From Anaerolineae bacterium (lineage in GTDB: Bacteria > Chloroflexota > Anaerolineae > 4572-78 > J111), in NCBI GenBank assembly GCA_016926805.1, contig JAFGNV010000105.1, positions 1 through 64,000 on the forward strand: a stretch of DNA of 64,000 nucleotides. Direction: 5' to 3'. Both the position numbers and the translations under genes were made by a program. The notes beneath the pieces were generated by a model. The model searched no databases and was not told the origin of the DNA. It saw only the letters and a list, made by a program, of their open reading frames with translations. Of this stretch, positions 24,590 to 34,697 are shown piece by piece; position 1 is the stretch's first letter; the number at the start of each line of letters is the position of its first letter.

Positions 24590-25513
24590 ATGTTTGAAGT
24601 TGTCTTTTTAGGTACGTCAGCTTCGGCCCCGTCCATTCAACGCGGACTTTCGGCCAACATGGTGCTATACCGCGAATATCGTTTTTTGATTGATTGCGGC
24701 GAAGGAACTCAGCGCCAAATTCTGCGTAGCGGCCTGGGTTTCAAACGTTTGAACAAAATATTACTGACCCACGGCCATCTGGACCACATTTTGGGTTTGG
24801 GCGGTTTGGCCTCCACCTTTAGCCGGTGGGAGGCCATTGACTCCATGGAAATTTATGGCAGCCGGTCAACCCTGAGCCGGGTTAAAGACTTGCTCTTGAA
24901 AGTGGTCCTGCGAACCGACAAACTGACCCTCAAACTCAAATTTATACCCCTCAAGCCCGGTCTCATTTTGCAAGATAACACGTTTCAATTGAGTGCGTTT
25001 CCGGTTACCCATCGAGGGGCGGACTGTTACGGATTTTTATTTAAAGAGAAAGTGCGCCGTCCCTTTCTGAATGATAAGGCTGCCGCCCTGGGTGTACCCA
25101 TTGGTCCAGAACGACGGCGGTTGGTTGCCGGAAAGGCGGTCACCCTGGCCGACGGGCGGATCATTCAGCCGGATGAGGTGTTGGGACCGGCTATCCCCGG
25201 GGCCAAATTGGTTTTTGTGGGTGATACCGGACACACCAATGATTTAGTAGAGGTGGCCCAAAACGCCGATGCCTTGATTATTGAAGCAACCTATCTCGAG
25301 GCCGAAGCCGATATGGCCCGCCGCTTTGGCCACATCACGGCAGCCCAGGCAGCCCGTCTGGCCCGTGAAGCGAACGTCTACCGGCTTTACCTGACCCATC
25401 TCTCCCGTCGCTATCACGAGCAGGATGTCCTGAATGAAGCGCAAACCATTTTCCCCAACACCGTTGTGGCGCGGGATTTCGACCGGATTAAGGTGGCACG
25501 GGAGAGATTATAA
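24590..25513 (+). CDS. rnz: Ribonuclease Z
   Basis: tRNase Z of the metallo-beta-lactamase fold, which cleaves the 3' trailer of tRNA precursors. It is 307 aa, the normal short form. The metal-binding histidine motif is [13 protein letters not shown], with further ligands in [24 protein letters not shown] and [12 protein letters not shown]. The start is the ATG that begins [14 protein letters not shown], the usual family N-terminus. The next gene, rsmG, begins 3 bp after its stop, so both act in RNA processing from one transcript. Confidence 0.95.
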   Translation: MFEVVFLGTSASAPSIQRGLSANMVLYREYRFLIDCGEGTQRQILRSGLGFKRLNKILLTHGHLDHILGLGGLASTFSRWEAIDSMEIYGSRSTLSRVKDLLLKVVLRTDKLTLKLKFIPLKPGLILQDNTFQLSAFPVTHRGADCYGFLFKEKVRRPFLNDKAAALGVPIGPERRRLVAGKAVTLADGRIIQPDEVLGPAIPGAKLVFVGDTGHTNDLVEVAQNADALIIEATYLEAEADMARRFGHITAAQAARLAREANVYRLYLTHLSRRYHEQDVLNEAQTIFPNTVVARDFDRIKVARERL

Positions 25514-25516
25514 ATC

Positions 25517-26242
25517 GTGTCTACCCTGGAGCAGGTGCTGTATTCTGGTGTCCAACAATTCAATCTATCCCTCACGGCGGCCCAACTCAACTATTTTGAC
25601 CAATACCGCCGGGAACTCATCGCCTGGAATCAAAAGGTCAACCTGACCCGCATTATCGAACCGCAAGAAATCGTGGTCAAGCATTTTCTCGATTCGCTGT
25701 CTGTTTACCCGGTTTTGTCAGACTTGCCCCCCGGCTTTTCTGTGATTGATGTGGGCAGTGGCGCCGGATTTCCTGGGTTGCCGCTCAAAATTGCCCTACC
25801 TGAACTCCGGCTGACGCTGCTGGAGTCTACCGGCAAAAAAACGGCTTTCCTCCGCCACATTATAGAAAGCCTGAATTTGATCGGGGTGACCGTTCTCACT
25901 GCTCGCGCCGAAGAAGCCGGGCGACAGCCCGCCCACCGCGGGCAGTACGACGTGGCTGTGGCCCGGGCGGTGGCGGCACTGCCCACGCTGGCCGAATACA
26001 CCCTGCCGTTGGTCAAAGTGGGTGGACGGGTCATTGTTCAAAAAGGCCAACATCCGGCAAAAGAAGTCAAAGAGGCGACCAATGCTGTGGGGGTTTTAGG
26101 CGGCAGGCTGAAGCAGGTGCTGCCCGTTGCGGTGCCGGGTCTGGCGGCCGAACGCCATCTGGTGGTCATCCACAAACATAAGCCCACCCCCAAACAATAT
26201 CCTCGCCGTTCCGGCTTACCGGCCCAAAAACCCATTCGGTAG
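25517..26242 (+). CDS. rsmG: 16S rRNA (guanine527-N7)-methyltransferase
   Basis: RsmG (GidB) methylates G527 of 16S rRNA using S-adenosylmethionine. It is 241 aa. The N-terminal helical part is followed by WNQKVNLTRIIEPQEIVVKH, the SAM-binding loop VIDVGSGAGFPGLPLKIA, LTLLESTGKKTAFLRH and ARAVAALPTLAEY. The GTG start lies 3 bp after the rnz stop. A Pro/Lys-rich tail extends the C-terminus slightly. It converges with the long permease gene. Confidence 0.94.
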   Translation: MSTLEQVLYSGVQQFNLSLTAAQLNYFDQYRRELIAWNQKVNLTRIIEPQEIVVKHFLDSLSVYPVLSDLPPGFSVIDVGSGAGFPGLPLKIALPELRLTLLESTGKKTAFLRHIIESLNLIGVTVLTARAEEAGRQPAHRGQYDVAVARAVAALPTLAEYTLPLVKVGGRVIVQKGQHPAKEVKEATNAVGVLGGRLKQVLPVAVPGLAAERHLVVIHKHKPTPKQYPRRSGLPAQKPIR

Positions 26243-26262
26243 CAAGTTATCATCAGCGGCAA

Positions 26263-29133
26263 TTAGATGGCCCTGAAAATCTCGATGGCCTGGCGGCGAA
26301 GGTAGCCCCAGGTGGCCAACAGGGTGCTGACCAGTGCCGCAATAATCATGAGCGACAGCATATAAGATGTGATCACAGTGTCGAAGGCGAGTACGGTGGG
26401 AGTTTCGGTGCGAAAGGCGTTGGAATAGCGAAAGACATAGCCCAGAATAATTCCGGCCACAATGCCGGTGAGGGTGGCGCTGATGGTCATCACCAGCGCT
26501 TCACTGAGGAACATGCCAAACAGATGGCGGTTAGATGCGCCAATGGCCTTGAGCATGGCAATCTCGCTCCGGCGGGTGTATACCGAAATATAGGTAACCA
26601 CAAAAACTCCAAAAATCGCCAGGATGAAGCTGATTGAGGTTAACACCAAAATAACCACCTGGCCCTGCTGCGCTTCTTGCTGCCTGGACTCGATTGCCTC
26701 CGGCGTGGAAACAACATAGATATTTTCGGTTAAGCCAAATTCTTTACGCAAGTTGGCGGCCACCTGCCGGGTAGCCTCATCACCGACTTTCTCCGGCAAA
26801 CCGAGCAGGCCAGGCCGCAGGTTGGGCGCAGCCGTCAATCGCTCAAAAATAGGATAACGCGGGTCAAAAGGACCATCCAGCGGGTCACGGGTCAGCTCGC
26901 GGAAGGCAATTTCATTAATAAATAGCTCGGTGCGTCCCTCTTGGGCGGTGGTGCGTTTAGAGGTGAACCCACTAAAGCCGGGGAATCGGCCCAGCACCCC
27001 AACAATGCGAACAATACGGGTGTGGTCTAGGCCCTCGCCCTGCAAGCGCAGGCTGTCGCCCAGGCCCCGCTCAAAATACTCGGATAGCCCCTGGCTGATG
27101 ATCACGGCGTTGGGGTCGGCCAATACTTCCTCAAAGCTCTGCGGCCCTCCGGCAATCCACTTAATGCCTTCGGGATAGGTGATATTGGCCAGGTTGCCGT
27201 TAAGGCCATACACCCGCACGCCGACATCGCGCAGGCCCACATCGTCGCGGATATTGGTGTTAAAGCGGTATGTCACGGCCACGTTAGGGCCTAGCGCGCC
27301 GTCGGCCCGTAACTCCTCCAGCAGTTCGCGGGTAAAGCGATTTTTTACTTCGGTGGGCGTTGCGCCACGAGAAAAACTATCCGCCTGGATCAGCACAGCG
27401 CCCGACTTGCGCACAATCAGGGGCACTCCGTTGTTGAGACGGGTGTCGGTGGCGGTGTTGACCGTTTCGATGGCCAGCGTGGTGGCAAAAAAAGTGGGCA
27501 GGGTGGCGCTGATGACAATCATCAGACTGATCAGGGTATTGCGGTTTTTGCTGCGGACAATATTGCGCTGGGCAAAATAACCTACTCGATGGGCGATCAA
27601 ACGGAAGGAGCCGGTCAGCAACCGTTGGATAGGCAGGGTGACCGGAAAGAAAAGCAGGGCCGTGCCCACGATGAGCAGCAACAACGAGCCAAAAATGAGC
27701 ATGGCCTGTAGCCACAACACGCCAAAACTGAATGCCAGCGGAAAAACAAAGAAGATGAGCGCCGGAAAGAATAACACCACCACGCCACTGCGAAAAATGC
27801 GAAAGTCAACGTGGCGCTCGCGTAACTTGGCCAGGTCGTCCAGGCCCAATCCCTCGGCCACGCCGGGATTGATGGCGTACATAATTTTGGTACCGGCGGC
27901 CCGCTGCGCCGGGGCATAAGCGCTGACCACCAAGACAATGGCGGCCGTAGCAATGGACACCACCACGGCGCGCATGGAAACCGGCGGAATATCGGTGATG
28001 GGCACGTTGGCCTGCTCCGAAATAAAAGAGACAATCAGCGTGTTGGTCAGAATTTGCCCGGCCAGCGCGCCCAGGCCAATGCCAATTACGCCCAATACGG
28101 CCACCTCCATCGCTACCAGGCTGAACAGGTAACGGCGGGGCGCGCCAATGATGCGAAACAGGGCCAGGTCGCGGGTTTGTTCGCGGACGTTGGTCATCAC
28201 CATGGTCCGCACCAACAAACCGACTACGCTCAAAGAGAGGATACCGTAAACCGAGGTGAGGGCTTGAAAGAAGATGAAGAATTCAAAAGTGTTGCTAAAG
28301 ATAGTGGCGCGAGGAAGGTTATACTCATATTCTTCGCCCAACAACTCCTGAATTCGCTCGGCCAGGGCGCGGGCGCGAAAGGAGGCCGCCTGGGGGTCGT
28401 TATTACTGTAGATACTTTTATCAAAGGCAACGATTATTCGCTCGGCCTGGTTGGGAATTTCTAGCCAATTCTGCACATAATTGAGGTTAACCAGCACGCC
28501 GTCATTGTCGTCGGAGCCGGTGACGCCGCGTTGCAGCGCAATGGCGCTGACGGTAAGGGTGGTTCTGGCCTGGCGCGTGCTGACGTTTGACGCGCTTTCC
28601 ACGCCACGCTGGCGTGGGAGGGGCAGGGCGTAACTGAGGTCAAAGGTATCGCCGGGCTGTAGGCCAAATGTGTCGGCGGTTTCTTGGAGGATTATGGCAT
28701 AACCAGGCTCAAAGTTAAGAGTGCCACTGATAACCTCAAAATTGCCCACCGGATCAATCTCCCGATTAAGGGCAACAAATTGGGCACTGCCGTGGATAGT
28801 TGCGCCTCCTTCAGACGTGGGGGCCTGGACGTCGATATCCACCACCCCCTGCATGCGCGGCACAACCAGACTCACCTGGGAATCACTGCCCTGAATGATG
28901 GGTAGGATCGCTGGCACATCGAGCAACAGGTTCGCCTCGGTTTCGTTTTTGGTGATGATCAGGTCGTAATCACCGGCGCTGTTGCTGATGGTAGATAGGT
29001 AAAACCGTTCGTAAGTGTCCACCGTGGCGTTTAGCGCAACCAGGATGGCTACCCCCACCAACAAGGCTAACAACATTAACGTCGTGCGAATTTTATGCCG
29101 ACTGAGACTTTTGAGAACGTATTTTAGGGTCAC
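26263..29133 (-). CDS. FtsX/MacB-type ABC transporter permease
   Basis: A 956-aa permease with the two-FtsX layout: an N-terminal helix (~15-37), a large extracytoplasmic domain (~45-275), FtsX domain with three helices (~285-415), a central pair of hydrophobic segments (~450-515), a second helix and extracytoplasmic domain (~540-830), and a C-terminal FtsX domain (~835-950). The typical LLKAIGASNRHLFGMFLSE sequence is present. Such permeases work with a separate ATPase in lipoprotein or lipid export, or in cell-wall hydrolase control. No ATP-binding subunit gene lies next to it in this window, so the partner must be elsewhere. Confidence 0.88.
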   Translation of the reverse strand: MTLKYVLKSLSRHKIRTTLMLLALLVGVAILVALNATVDTYERFYLSTISNSAGDYDLIITKNETEANLLLDVPAILPIIQGSDSQVSLVVPRMQGVVDIDVQAPTSEGGATIHGSAQFVALNREIDPVGNFEVISGTLNFEPGYAIILQETADTFGLQPGDTFDLSYALPLPRQRGVESASNVSTRQARTTLTVSAIALQRGVTGSDDNDGVLVNLNYVQNWLEIPNQAERIIVAFDKSIYSNNDPQAASFRARALAERIQELLGEEYEYNLPRATIFSNTFEFFIFFQALTSVYGILSLSVVGLLVRTMVMTNVREQTRDLALFRIIGAPRRYLFSLVAMEVAVLGVIGIGLGALAGQILTNTLIVSFISEQANVPITDIPPVSMRAVVVSIATAAIVLVVSAYAPAQRAAGTKIMYAINPGVAEGLGLDDLAKLRERHVDFRIFRSGVVVLFFPALIFFVFPLAFSFGVLWLQAMLIFGSLLLLIVGTALLFFPVTLPIQRLLTGSFRLIAHRVGYFAQRNIVRSKNRNTLISLMIVISATLPTFFATTLAIETVNTATDTRLNNGVPLIVRKSGAVLIQADSFSRGATPTEVKNRFTRELLEELRADGALGPNVAVTYRFNTNIRDDVGLRDVGVRVYGLNGNLANITYPEGIKWIAGGPQSFEEVLADPNAVIISQGLSEYFERGLGDSLRLQGEGLDHTRIVRIVGVLGRFPGFSGFTSKRTTAQEGRTELFINEIAFRELTRDPLDGPFDPRYPIFERLTAAPNLRPGLLGLPEKVGDEATRQVAANLRKEFGLTENIYVVSTPEAIESRQQEAQQGQVVILVLTSISFILAIFGVFVVTYISVYTRRSEIAMLKAIGASNRHLFGMFLSEALVMTISATLTGIVAGIILGYVFRYSNAFRTETPTVLAFDTVITSYMLSLMIIAALVSTLLATWGYLRRQAIEIFRAI

Positions 29134-29206
29134 GGATGATTCAAATCAGGAATGATCTTGCACCAATTTGACTTGCAGGTTCGACGATAGCCCACCTGCA
29201 AAGAAT

Positions 29207-30259
29207 CTATGTAGTAAATCTGTAAATAGTTGTGGTTTGGTATTTCTCACCCGGCTTGAGTACGGTTGAAGGGAAGTGGGGTTTGTTGGGCGAGTCGGGA
29301 TAATGCTGGGTTTCCAGGCAGAAGCCGTAGCGTTTTTGATAAACCACCCCTTTGCCAGCCACGGTGCCGTTAAGGAAGTTGCCGCTGTAAAACTGAATCC
29401 CCGGCTCGGTGGTGTAGACTTCCATCACCCGACCGGTGATCGGCTCACGGACTCTGGCCGCCAGAATCAACTTGCCGTCGAGATTGTCCAGCACAAAGTT
29501 GTGGTCGTAGCCGCCAGCAAAACGGAGTTGGTCGTAAATTTCATTAATTCTGGCCCCAATGTCCGTGGGTTGGGTGAAATCCAGCGGTGTACCGGCAACG
29601 GGGCGCAGTTCGCCGGTGGGGATGAGAGTTTGATCGATGGGGGTGAAGTGCAAGGTGTTTAGCATCAATTCGTGCCCCAGGCAATCCTCAGTCTGACCGG
29701 CGGCCAGGTTGAAATAGGCGTGGTTGGTCAGGTTAACGATGGTCTTTTTATCGGTGGTGGCAAAGTAATCTATTTTTAGGGCGTCGTCGTGAGTGAGAGT
29801 ATAGGTAACGGTTACCGACAGGTTGCCGGGATAATGTTCTTCGCCATCCGGGCTGAGATAGCTGAGTTTGACTCCGAAGCCATCGTCATTTTTGACCTCT
29901 ATGGCACCCCACACCTGTTTGTCAAAGCCCTTGACGCCGCCGTGGAGATGATTCTCGCCGTCGTTTTGAGCCAGCGCATACTCAACTCCATCGAGGCTGA
30001 ATTTGCCCTTGGCAATCCGATTGGCATAACGCCCGGTGATGCAGCCGAAGAATGGACTTTGCTTGAGATATTGCTCCAGGGTGTCAAATCCCAGGACAAT
30101 ATCGCCCAGTTGGCCGTGCTGATCCGGCGTTACGATTGAGACAATGACACCGCCGTAATTGGTAATCTTGACCTCCAGGCCGTTGGCATTGGCCAGGGTG
30201 TAAAGGTCTACCAGAGTGCCGTCCGGCATTTTTCCAAAAGTTTGTTTGGTGATATTCAT
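29207..30259 (-). CDS. galM: Aldose 1-epimerase (mutarotase)
   Basis: Interconverts alpha and beta anomers of galactose and glucose in the cytoplasm. Length 350 aa is typical. The catalytic His lies in LTNHAYFNLAAG and the catalytic Glu in TTEPGIQFYSGNF; NRIAKGKFSLDG and GFDKQVWGA are also family features. It could feed the galactose branch implied by the GH112 phosphorylase in the window, though phosphorolysis yields galactose 1-phosphate, which does not need mutarotation. It stands alone, about 70 bp upstream of the permease gene on the same strand. Confidence 0.93.
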   Translation of the reverse strand: MNITKQTFGKMPDGTLVDLYTLANANGLEVKITNYGGVIVSIVTPDQHGQLGDIVLGFDTLEQYLKQSPFFGCITGRYANRIAKGKFSLDGVEYALAQNDGENHLHGGVKGFDKQVWGAIEVKNDDGFGVKLSYLSPDGEEHYPGNLSVTVTYTLTHDDALKIDYFATTDKKTIVNLTNHAYFNLAAGQTEDCLGHELMLNTLHFTPIDQTLIPTGELRPVAGTPLDFTQPTDIGARINEIYDQLRFAGGYDHNFVLDNLDGKLILAARVREPITGRVMEVYTTEPGIQFYSGNFLNGTVAGKGVVYQKRYGFCLETQHYPDSPNKPHFPSTVLKPGEKYQTTTIYRFTT

Positions 30260-30674
30260 TTTTTATCTCCATTGATAGTTGGTTCATTTTTTGGGGAGAA
30301 AAGGTCCGGCGCAGGATAACCTTACCCGCAGCCTGATAGTTTAAACGTGGCCGAAATAAATGGCAAAACAGGCCACCAGATTTGTAGATATTCACTTACG
30401 CATGTCATTCTGAACGAAGCAAAGCGGAGTGAAGAATCCCCAGAAATTCTATTGGCAAGACCACGTTTTAGGGATTTTTCGCTCCCTCTGGTCGCTCAAA
30501 ATAACATGTTTGCGTAAGTCCTGGTAATATTTGAAACCGGGTTCAGAATGTCGGATTTCAACATCCCGGTGGTAGTACTTTACCCTGGTGGCATTTTATG
30601 CTAAACTTCGAGAAGTGGTTGGTAAATGGAGAAATCACCACTGGCTAACACCAAATTCCAATGGAGACGAGACC
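30260..30674. other. Divergent non-coding region with a repeat element
   Basis: About 415 bp between the divergent galM and zinc-finger protein genes. It holds one palindromic element (30394-30519) and an imperfect TTGAAACCG / CGGATTTCAA hairpin near 30531-30561. Reading frames here lack ribosome sites. Confidence 0.55.
30394..30519. repeat. 126-bp miniature inverted-repeat element
   Basis: Terminal inverted repeats of about 25 bp: ACTTACGCATGTCATTCTGA at the left end pairs imperfectly with the right end finishing ATGTTTGCGTAAGT. The internal GTCATTCTGAACGAAG motif belongs to a dispersed repeat type seen in many bacterial genomes. Confidence 0.75.
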
Positions 30675-31274
30675 ATGCCTGTTTGTCGAGATTGTCGTGG
30701 CACCGGCCAAAGAGAAATCAGAAAAGAAATAACAACGCGTTGCCCCGATTGCGACGGCACCAAAGTATTGCCCGACGGCAGCGAATGTGAACGCTGCAAC
30801 CGCTGGGGTGAAATCGGTACGGGCAAGTTCGAGATCGAAACCCAATTGTGTAAAACTTGCTGGGGCAGCGGCAAGGTCAGCGAAGGCTCGGTGATGACCT
30901 GGTATCTGGTCCGGGCCGTGCCAACAACGATATTGCTCTTGGTTGGCGGCATTGCCCTGGCCTGGGTGTTGTGGTCGTTGGTGGGGAACGTACTGCTCAC
31001 GGCGCTGGTGCTGATTTTATTCTTTGGGGTGTATGGCGGTTTGATGTATTACTTTGTGCGCCAAACGCCGGGGTTGGGCGAGATTTCGGTGACCAACTGG
31101 TTTTTAATCCGGGCTATTCCCACCACCTTAACGGCCATTGGCATCGGCGGCCCGGCGGCGTGGGCTTCGTGGATGGCTTCAGGGATGGCGGCGATTACGT
31201 TTCTGATCATCATCGGTGTGTTGGCCGTGTGGGGGGTGTTGATGTTCTTCTTTATTAGTAATTTGCCGGAGTAA
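30675..31274 (+). CDS. DnaJ-type zinc-finger membrane protein
   Basis: A 199-aa protein starting at ATG 30675 (GGAGACGA upstream). The N-terminal ~70 residues form a DnaJ-central-type zinc finger with CRDCRGTG, CPDCDGT, CERCNRWG and CKTCWGSG repeats. Two pairs of hydrophobic helices follow (AVPTTILLLVGGIALAWVL ... ILFFGVYGGLMYYF, then a second similar pair beginning WFLIRAIPTT). The two halves of the membrane part resemble each other (WYLVRAVPTT / WFLIRAIPTT), suggesting internal duplication. No J-domain is present. Function unknown; the zinc finger should face the cytoplasm. Confidence 0.75.
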   Translation: MPVCRDCRGTGQREIRKEITTRCPDCDGTKVLPDGSECERCNRWGEIGTGKFEIETQLCKTCWGSGKVSEGSVMTWYLVRAVPTTILLLVGGIALAWVLWSLVGNVLLTALVLILFFGVYGGLMYYFVRQTPGLGEISVTNWFLIRAIPTTLTAIGIGGPAAWASWMASGMAAITFLIIIGVLAVWGVLMFFFISNLPE

Positions 31275-31277
31275 ATG

Positions 31278-33440
31278 TCAGCCCGGTTCTATTTCATTTT
31301 CCAAATCGGTGAGGGCTTTCTTGGCCTTAACCACACTTGCTCTATCCGGCGGCTCCGTGCGATAAGCCGCCACCTCGGCGGCCTCGGTTAGCCGGTTGAG
31401 GGCAGACATGTTCCCCACGCCCTCGGCATATTCACTCAACGCCTCCCACGGCTGGCGTGAGCGATATATTCTTCTTAGTAGATTTATTCCCTGTTGGTAG
31501 AGTTTAAGAATCAACCGGCGAGTCGGGTCCGGAGGCAGACGGGTGTAGGGATAGGCGGTAGCGACTTGCGTTGGCGGGCGTCGCGCCTGCCTGATGAGGG
31601 ACAGAATTACCCAGGTTAGACCGGCCAATATAAGCGCAATGATAAACACGGCAACAGAAAAAACCAGGCCCGACATCTTCCCCGGCACAAGGGCCTCAAC
31701 CGGGAGCTGAGGAATATCAAGGCCAAAGAATTTGCCCTGGTTGGCAAAAAGCCAGTTCTGCACCGGCGTGGGATAGGGCTGGGGCGTCCAGCCAGGCGTG
31801 GGGTCAAACGGCACCCAGCCGTGGCCGGGAAAATAGACCTCGGCCCAGGAGTGGGCATGGCTCAGCCGAACTTCGTAGTAGTTGGTAATGGGATTGTAGG
31901 TTCCGGCACCGTAACCGGTCACCAGCCGGGCCGGAATGCCCAGGGTGCGGGCCATCACCACCAGCGCAGTGACGTACTGCTCACACACGCCTTGTTTGTC
32001 TTCAAATAGAAATGTGTCAACCACTTCCGCACCGGGGGGATGGGGCGGCGGGAAATAGTTGTAGGCATATTCGCTCAACAGGTGATGGTTCAGGGCCATC
32101 ACCTTATCGTAGTTGTTGGGGTAGGCGGCGGTCAACCGGCCCGCCAGATTGCGCACCCGCAGGGAAATGTTGCCGGGCAATTGCAGATAGCGCCGGGCAA
32201 TCTCGGTGGGGTAGTGTGTTGAGGCCCGGCGAAGCTGCTCCGGGTCGAATTCTGGCCGGTAGGAGATCACGCTGTAGGTAAAACCGGGCTTAAGCGAGTC
32301 GGGCAGGCGCAGACCGTCGCCGCTGTCTACCGAGATTTGGTCGGCCAGAATGAAGATTTCCATGGGTCGGTAGGCGGCAAAGACCAGGTTAGGTTGTTCG
32401 CGGGCAATGGTAAATGATTGCACAATGCGTTGTTCCTGGCCTGTTTGACGGCCAGACACTGGCCCGCCCAGGGGGGCCAGTAAGACAAAGTGAACCCCTG
32501 CGCCAGGGTAAACATCGCGCAGGGATTTATCGCTCTGGGTCCAACTGACGCCGGTATAGTTATCGTAGCTATGGCTGCGCCAGTAGCTGCGGCTGGGACT
32601 GCGGACGTACATTACAATGGCATTGCTGAGGCCGCCCCGGTAGCGCAAGTCCAGGGTTGTGTCGAAGCCGTAGAAATAGTCACCGGTGCCGTCGTTCCAG
32701 CCATTGATTTGAACCAGAGGCACGCCCGGATTGATAATCTCCGCTTGCACGCCTCCCCTCATGGGAATGTTGAGCGTAAACGGGGGGACAATGGGGTTGT
32801 TGGCATAACGGGGGGTGAACAAAAAAGCTACAACTAAGCCCAGCAAGACCGAAACCCCAAAGCCGAAGCCGAATATGGTTATCGAACGCCGGTGCGATGC
32901 TTGCGGCCTGGCGGGCCAGGGCTTAGGGCGCAGCCGGGCAGCGTTCAGACCGTCTTCTCGGCCGGCTATATACAGCGCGGCTAACACCAACGCCGCAAAC
33001 AAAATAAGATAGACGGCCAATTCCAGGGTTCGGCTGAGCGTGGCGGCCACGTACAGGTTAGCCAGGCTATGCCCCACGGTCGACCAGAGACTGCGGCGGT
33101 AGCGCAAATCGAAGCTGGTGATGGCCTGGGCAAAAATGGCAAATTGCGCTTGGGGCACGGCTGCCCCGATAAAAAGACCCACAAACAACCAGGCCAGAGC
33201 CACGTGGATCAGCATAAACATAATTGTCTGCACCAGGACGATGTTTCGGTCCAAATGAGTATAACTGTACCAATGGCCCAGGCCTATGCCCATAGCCGCG
33301 ATGATGACGTGCGGCCACAAGTCGGGTCTTGCCCGGGCCAGGGCCAGCAGGGGCGTCAGCATCGCGGCCAGAACGGTGAGGCGGAAGGTCAGCGACCGTT
33401 CAGGCTTCTTAGATTTTTTGCTCAGGCTTGTGGTCGACAA
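31278..33440 (-). CDS. Transglutaminase-like membrane protein (TgpA type)
   Basis: A 720-aa protein with about six to seven N-terminal membrane helices (~20-215), an extracytoplasmic transglutaminase core (~430-560) and a further helix (~595-615) before a cytoplasmic DUF4129-like tail. The catalytic triad is visible: Cys in QGVCEQYVTALVVMARTLG, His in SHAHSWAEVYFPGHGW and Asp in VPFDPTPGW. Proteins of this kind occur with MoxR ATPases and DUF58 proteins, as here, and are thought to modify or process envelope proteins. It is the last gene of the moxR-DUF58-transglutaminase operon. Confidence 0.9.
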   Translation of the reverse strand: MSTTSLSKKSKKPERSLTFRLTVLAAMLTPLLALARARPDLWPHVIIAAMGIGLGHWYSYTHLDRNIVLVQTIMFMLIHVALAWLFVGLFIGAAVPQAQFAIFAQAITSFDLRYRRSLWSTVGHSLANLYVAATLSRTLELAVYLILFAALVLAALYIAGREDGLNAARLRPKPWPARPQASHRRSITIFGFGFGVSVLLGLVVAFLFTPRYANNPIVPPFTLNIPMRGGVQAEIINPGVPLVQINGWNDGTGDYFYGFDTTLDLRYRGGLSNAIVMYVRSPSRSYWRSHSYDNYTGVSWTQSDKSLRDVYPGAGVHFVLLAPLGGPVSGRQTGQEQRIVQSFTIAREQPNLVFAAYRPMEIFILADQISVDSGDGLRLPDSLKPGFTYSVISYRPEFDPEQLRRASTHYPTEIARRYLQLPGNISLRVRNLAGRLTAAYPNNYDKVMALNHHLLSEYAYNYFPPPHPPGAEVVDTFLFEDKQGVCEQYVTALVVMARTLGIPARLVTGYGAGTYNPITNYYEVRLSHAHSWAEVYFPGHGWVPFDPTPGWTPQPYPTPVQNWLFANQGKFFGLDIPQLPVEALVPGKMSGLVFSVAVFIIALILAGLTWVILSLIRQARRPPTQVATAYPYTRLPPDPTRRLILKLYQQGINLLRRIYRSRQPWEALSEYAEGVGNMSALNRLTEAAEVAAYRTEPPDRASVVKAKKALTDLENEIEPG

Positions 33441-33443
33441 AGC

Positions 33444-34688
33444 TTACAGCTCCTCCACTACCTCGGCCCAATTGTAGGGGCTGACCCGTCTGATTTCCAG
33501 GCCGGTGATCTTTGATACCCGAAATTCCTCCGGCAGCGCGCCGGTAGGTGTGATGAAGATGGCCAGGGTTTGAGTGCCTTTGGGCGGCAAGGTTGTCAAT
33601 GCTCTGGCTAAAGCTATGTTGGGATTGCTGATCAACACAACCACAAACGGCCACGCCGGTAATTCTTGGATTACTTTGGCCAGAGGTTCTTGACCATCGT
33701 TTTGTACTTTGGCCAGATAGTTCAACGTTCCCCACCAGCTCAATGGCGTGGCCGGAGGCGTCCATTTGAGACTGGTTCCCGCCAACCGAAAGGGAACATC
33801 GTGTTGGGTGGCGTAATAGCCCAAACTGGCCGCCAGGCGAATGGCAGTTTCAAAGGTGGAGAATTTGCCCTGGCCCACGCTGCTGGCGGTTTCCAGGTCG
33901 AGCACCACTGTCAGCGAGGGTTGGTCTTCTTGGGCAAATTCTTTGACAATTAGCTTGCCAGCCCGGGCCGTGCTCCGCCAGTGAATCTGGCGGAGCGAGT
34001 CGCCGGGCCGGTATTCGCGGGTGCTGACCACCTGAGTGCCGAGGCCTACTCTTGCCGTTTGCCGTTCGGCTAGTTCGCGGGTTTCCAGCAGTCGCAATCG
34101 TTTGAGGGGATGATAGTAGGGATAGATCAAAATCTCGTCGGGCGCGTCGAGCAAACGCCTGGTACTGAAAAAACCAAATGGCCCTTTTGATTGTAACCGC
34201 AATTTGGGAAAGGCATGCAAACCGCGCCGGTCGCAGGTGGTTTGATAGCTTAGCCTGACCGGCTGCTGGTTGAATAGGTTGGGAACAAACAACGGCTGAA
34301 TCTGGTCGGCAGGGGGGGCAAAAGGGCAAACTTCTTCACCTCTGATCAGGAAGGCCGGTCTGAAGCCGATGTTACTGAATTGCAGGATTACCCGCACCGG
34401 GTCATCCTCGTGAAAGGTGGGCGGGGCCAGATCAGAGGCGTGAGTCTGGCCGTTGTTGGGGTTTTGGCCGGCTTGCGGGTTGGTTTCGGGTTGACCATCC
34501 GCCAGGTTTTGAAAGATGCGTTTGGCCCGGATGGGGGTTAGCATGCCGCGCGAATAAAAAAAGGAGGCGATGAGCAGGCCAATAATGCCATCGACCAACA
34601 CGTACAACCAGCCCACCTGGGTCTGGTTGGCCAGAAAGTAGAGGCCAATGGCCAGGATGAGGAATCCCCAAACGCGCCGGGCTGGCAT
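33444..34688 (-). CDS. DUF58 domain protein
   Basis: A 414-aa protein with two N-terminal membrane helices (~8-45), a beta-rich extracellular or periplasmic part and the DUF58 signature YRPGDSLRQIHWRSTARA followed by GKLIVKEFAQED (~225-260), leading into a vWA-like fold (VVLDLETASS). DUF58 proteins are the usual partners of MoxR AAA ATPases. It ends 3 bp before the transglutaminase gene and begins 9 bp after moxR, so the three are one transcription unit. Confidence 0.92.
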   Translation of the reverse strand: MPARRVWGFLILAIGLYFLANQTQVGWLYVLVDGIIGLLIASFFYSRGMLTPIRAKRIFQNLADGQPETNPQAGQNPNNGQTHASDLAPPTFHEDDPVRVILQFSNIGFRPAFLIRGEEVCPFAPPADQIQPLFVPNLFNQQPVRLSYQTTCDRRGLHAFPKLRLQSKGPFGFFSTRRLLDAPDEILIYPYYHPLKRLRLLETRELAERQTARVGLGTQVVSTREYRPGDSLRQIHWRSTARAGKLIVKEFAQEDQPSLTVVLDLETASSVGQGKFSTFETAIRLAASLGYYATQHDVPFRLAGTSLKWTPPATPLSWWGTLNYLAKVQNDGQEPLAKVIQELPAWPFVVVLISNPNIALARALTTLPPKGTQTLAIFITPTGALPEEFRVSKITGLEIRRVSPYNWAEVVEEL

Positions 34689-34697
34689 GAACTGACC

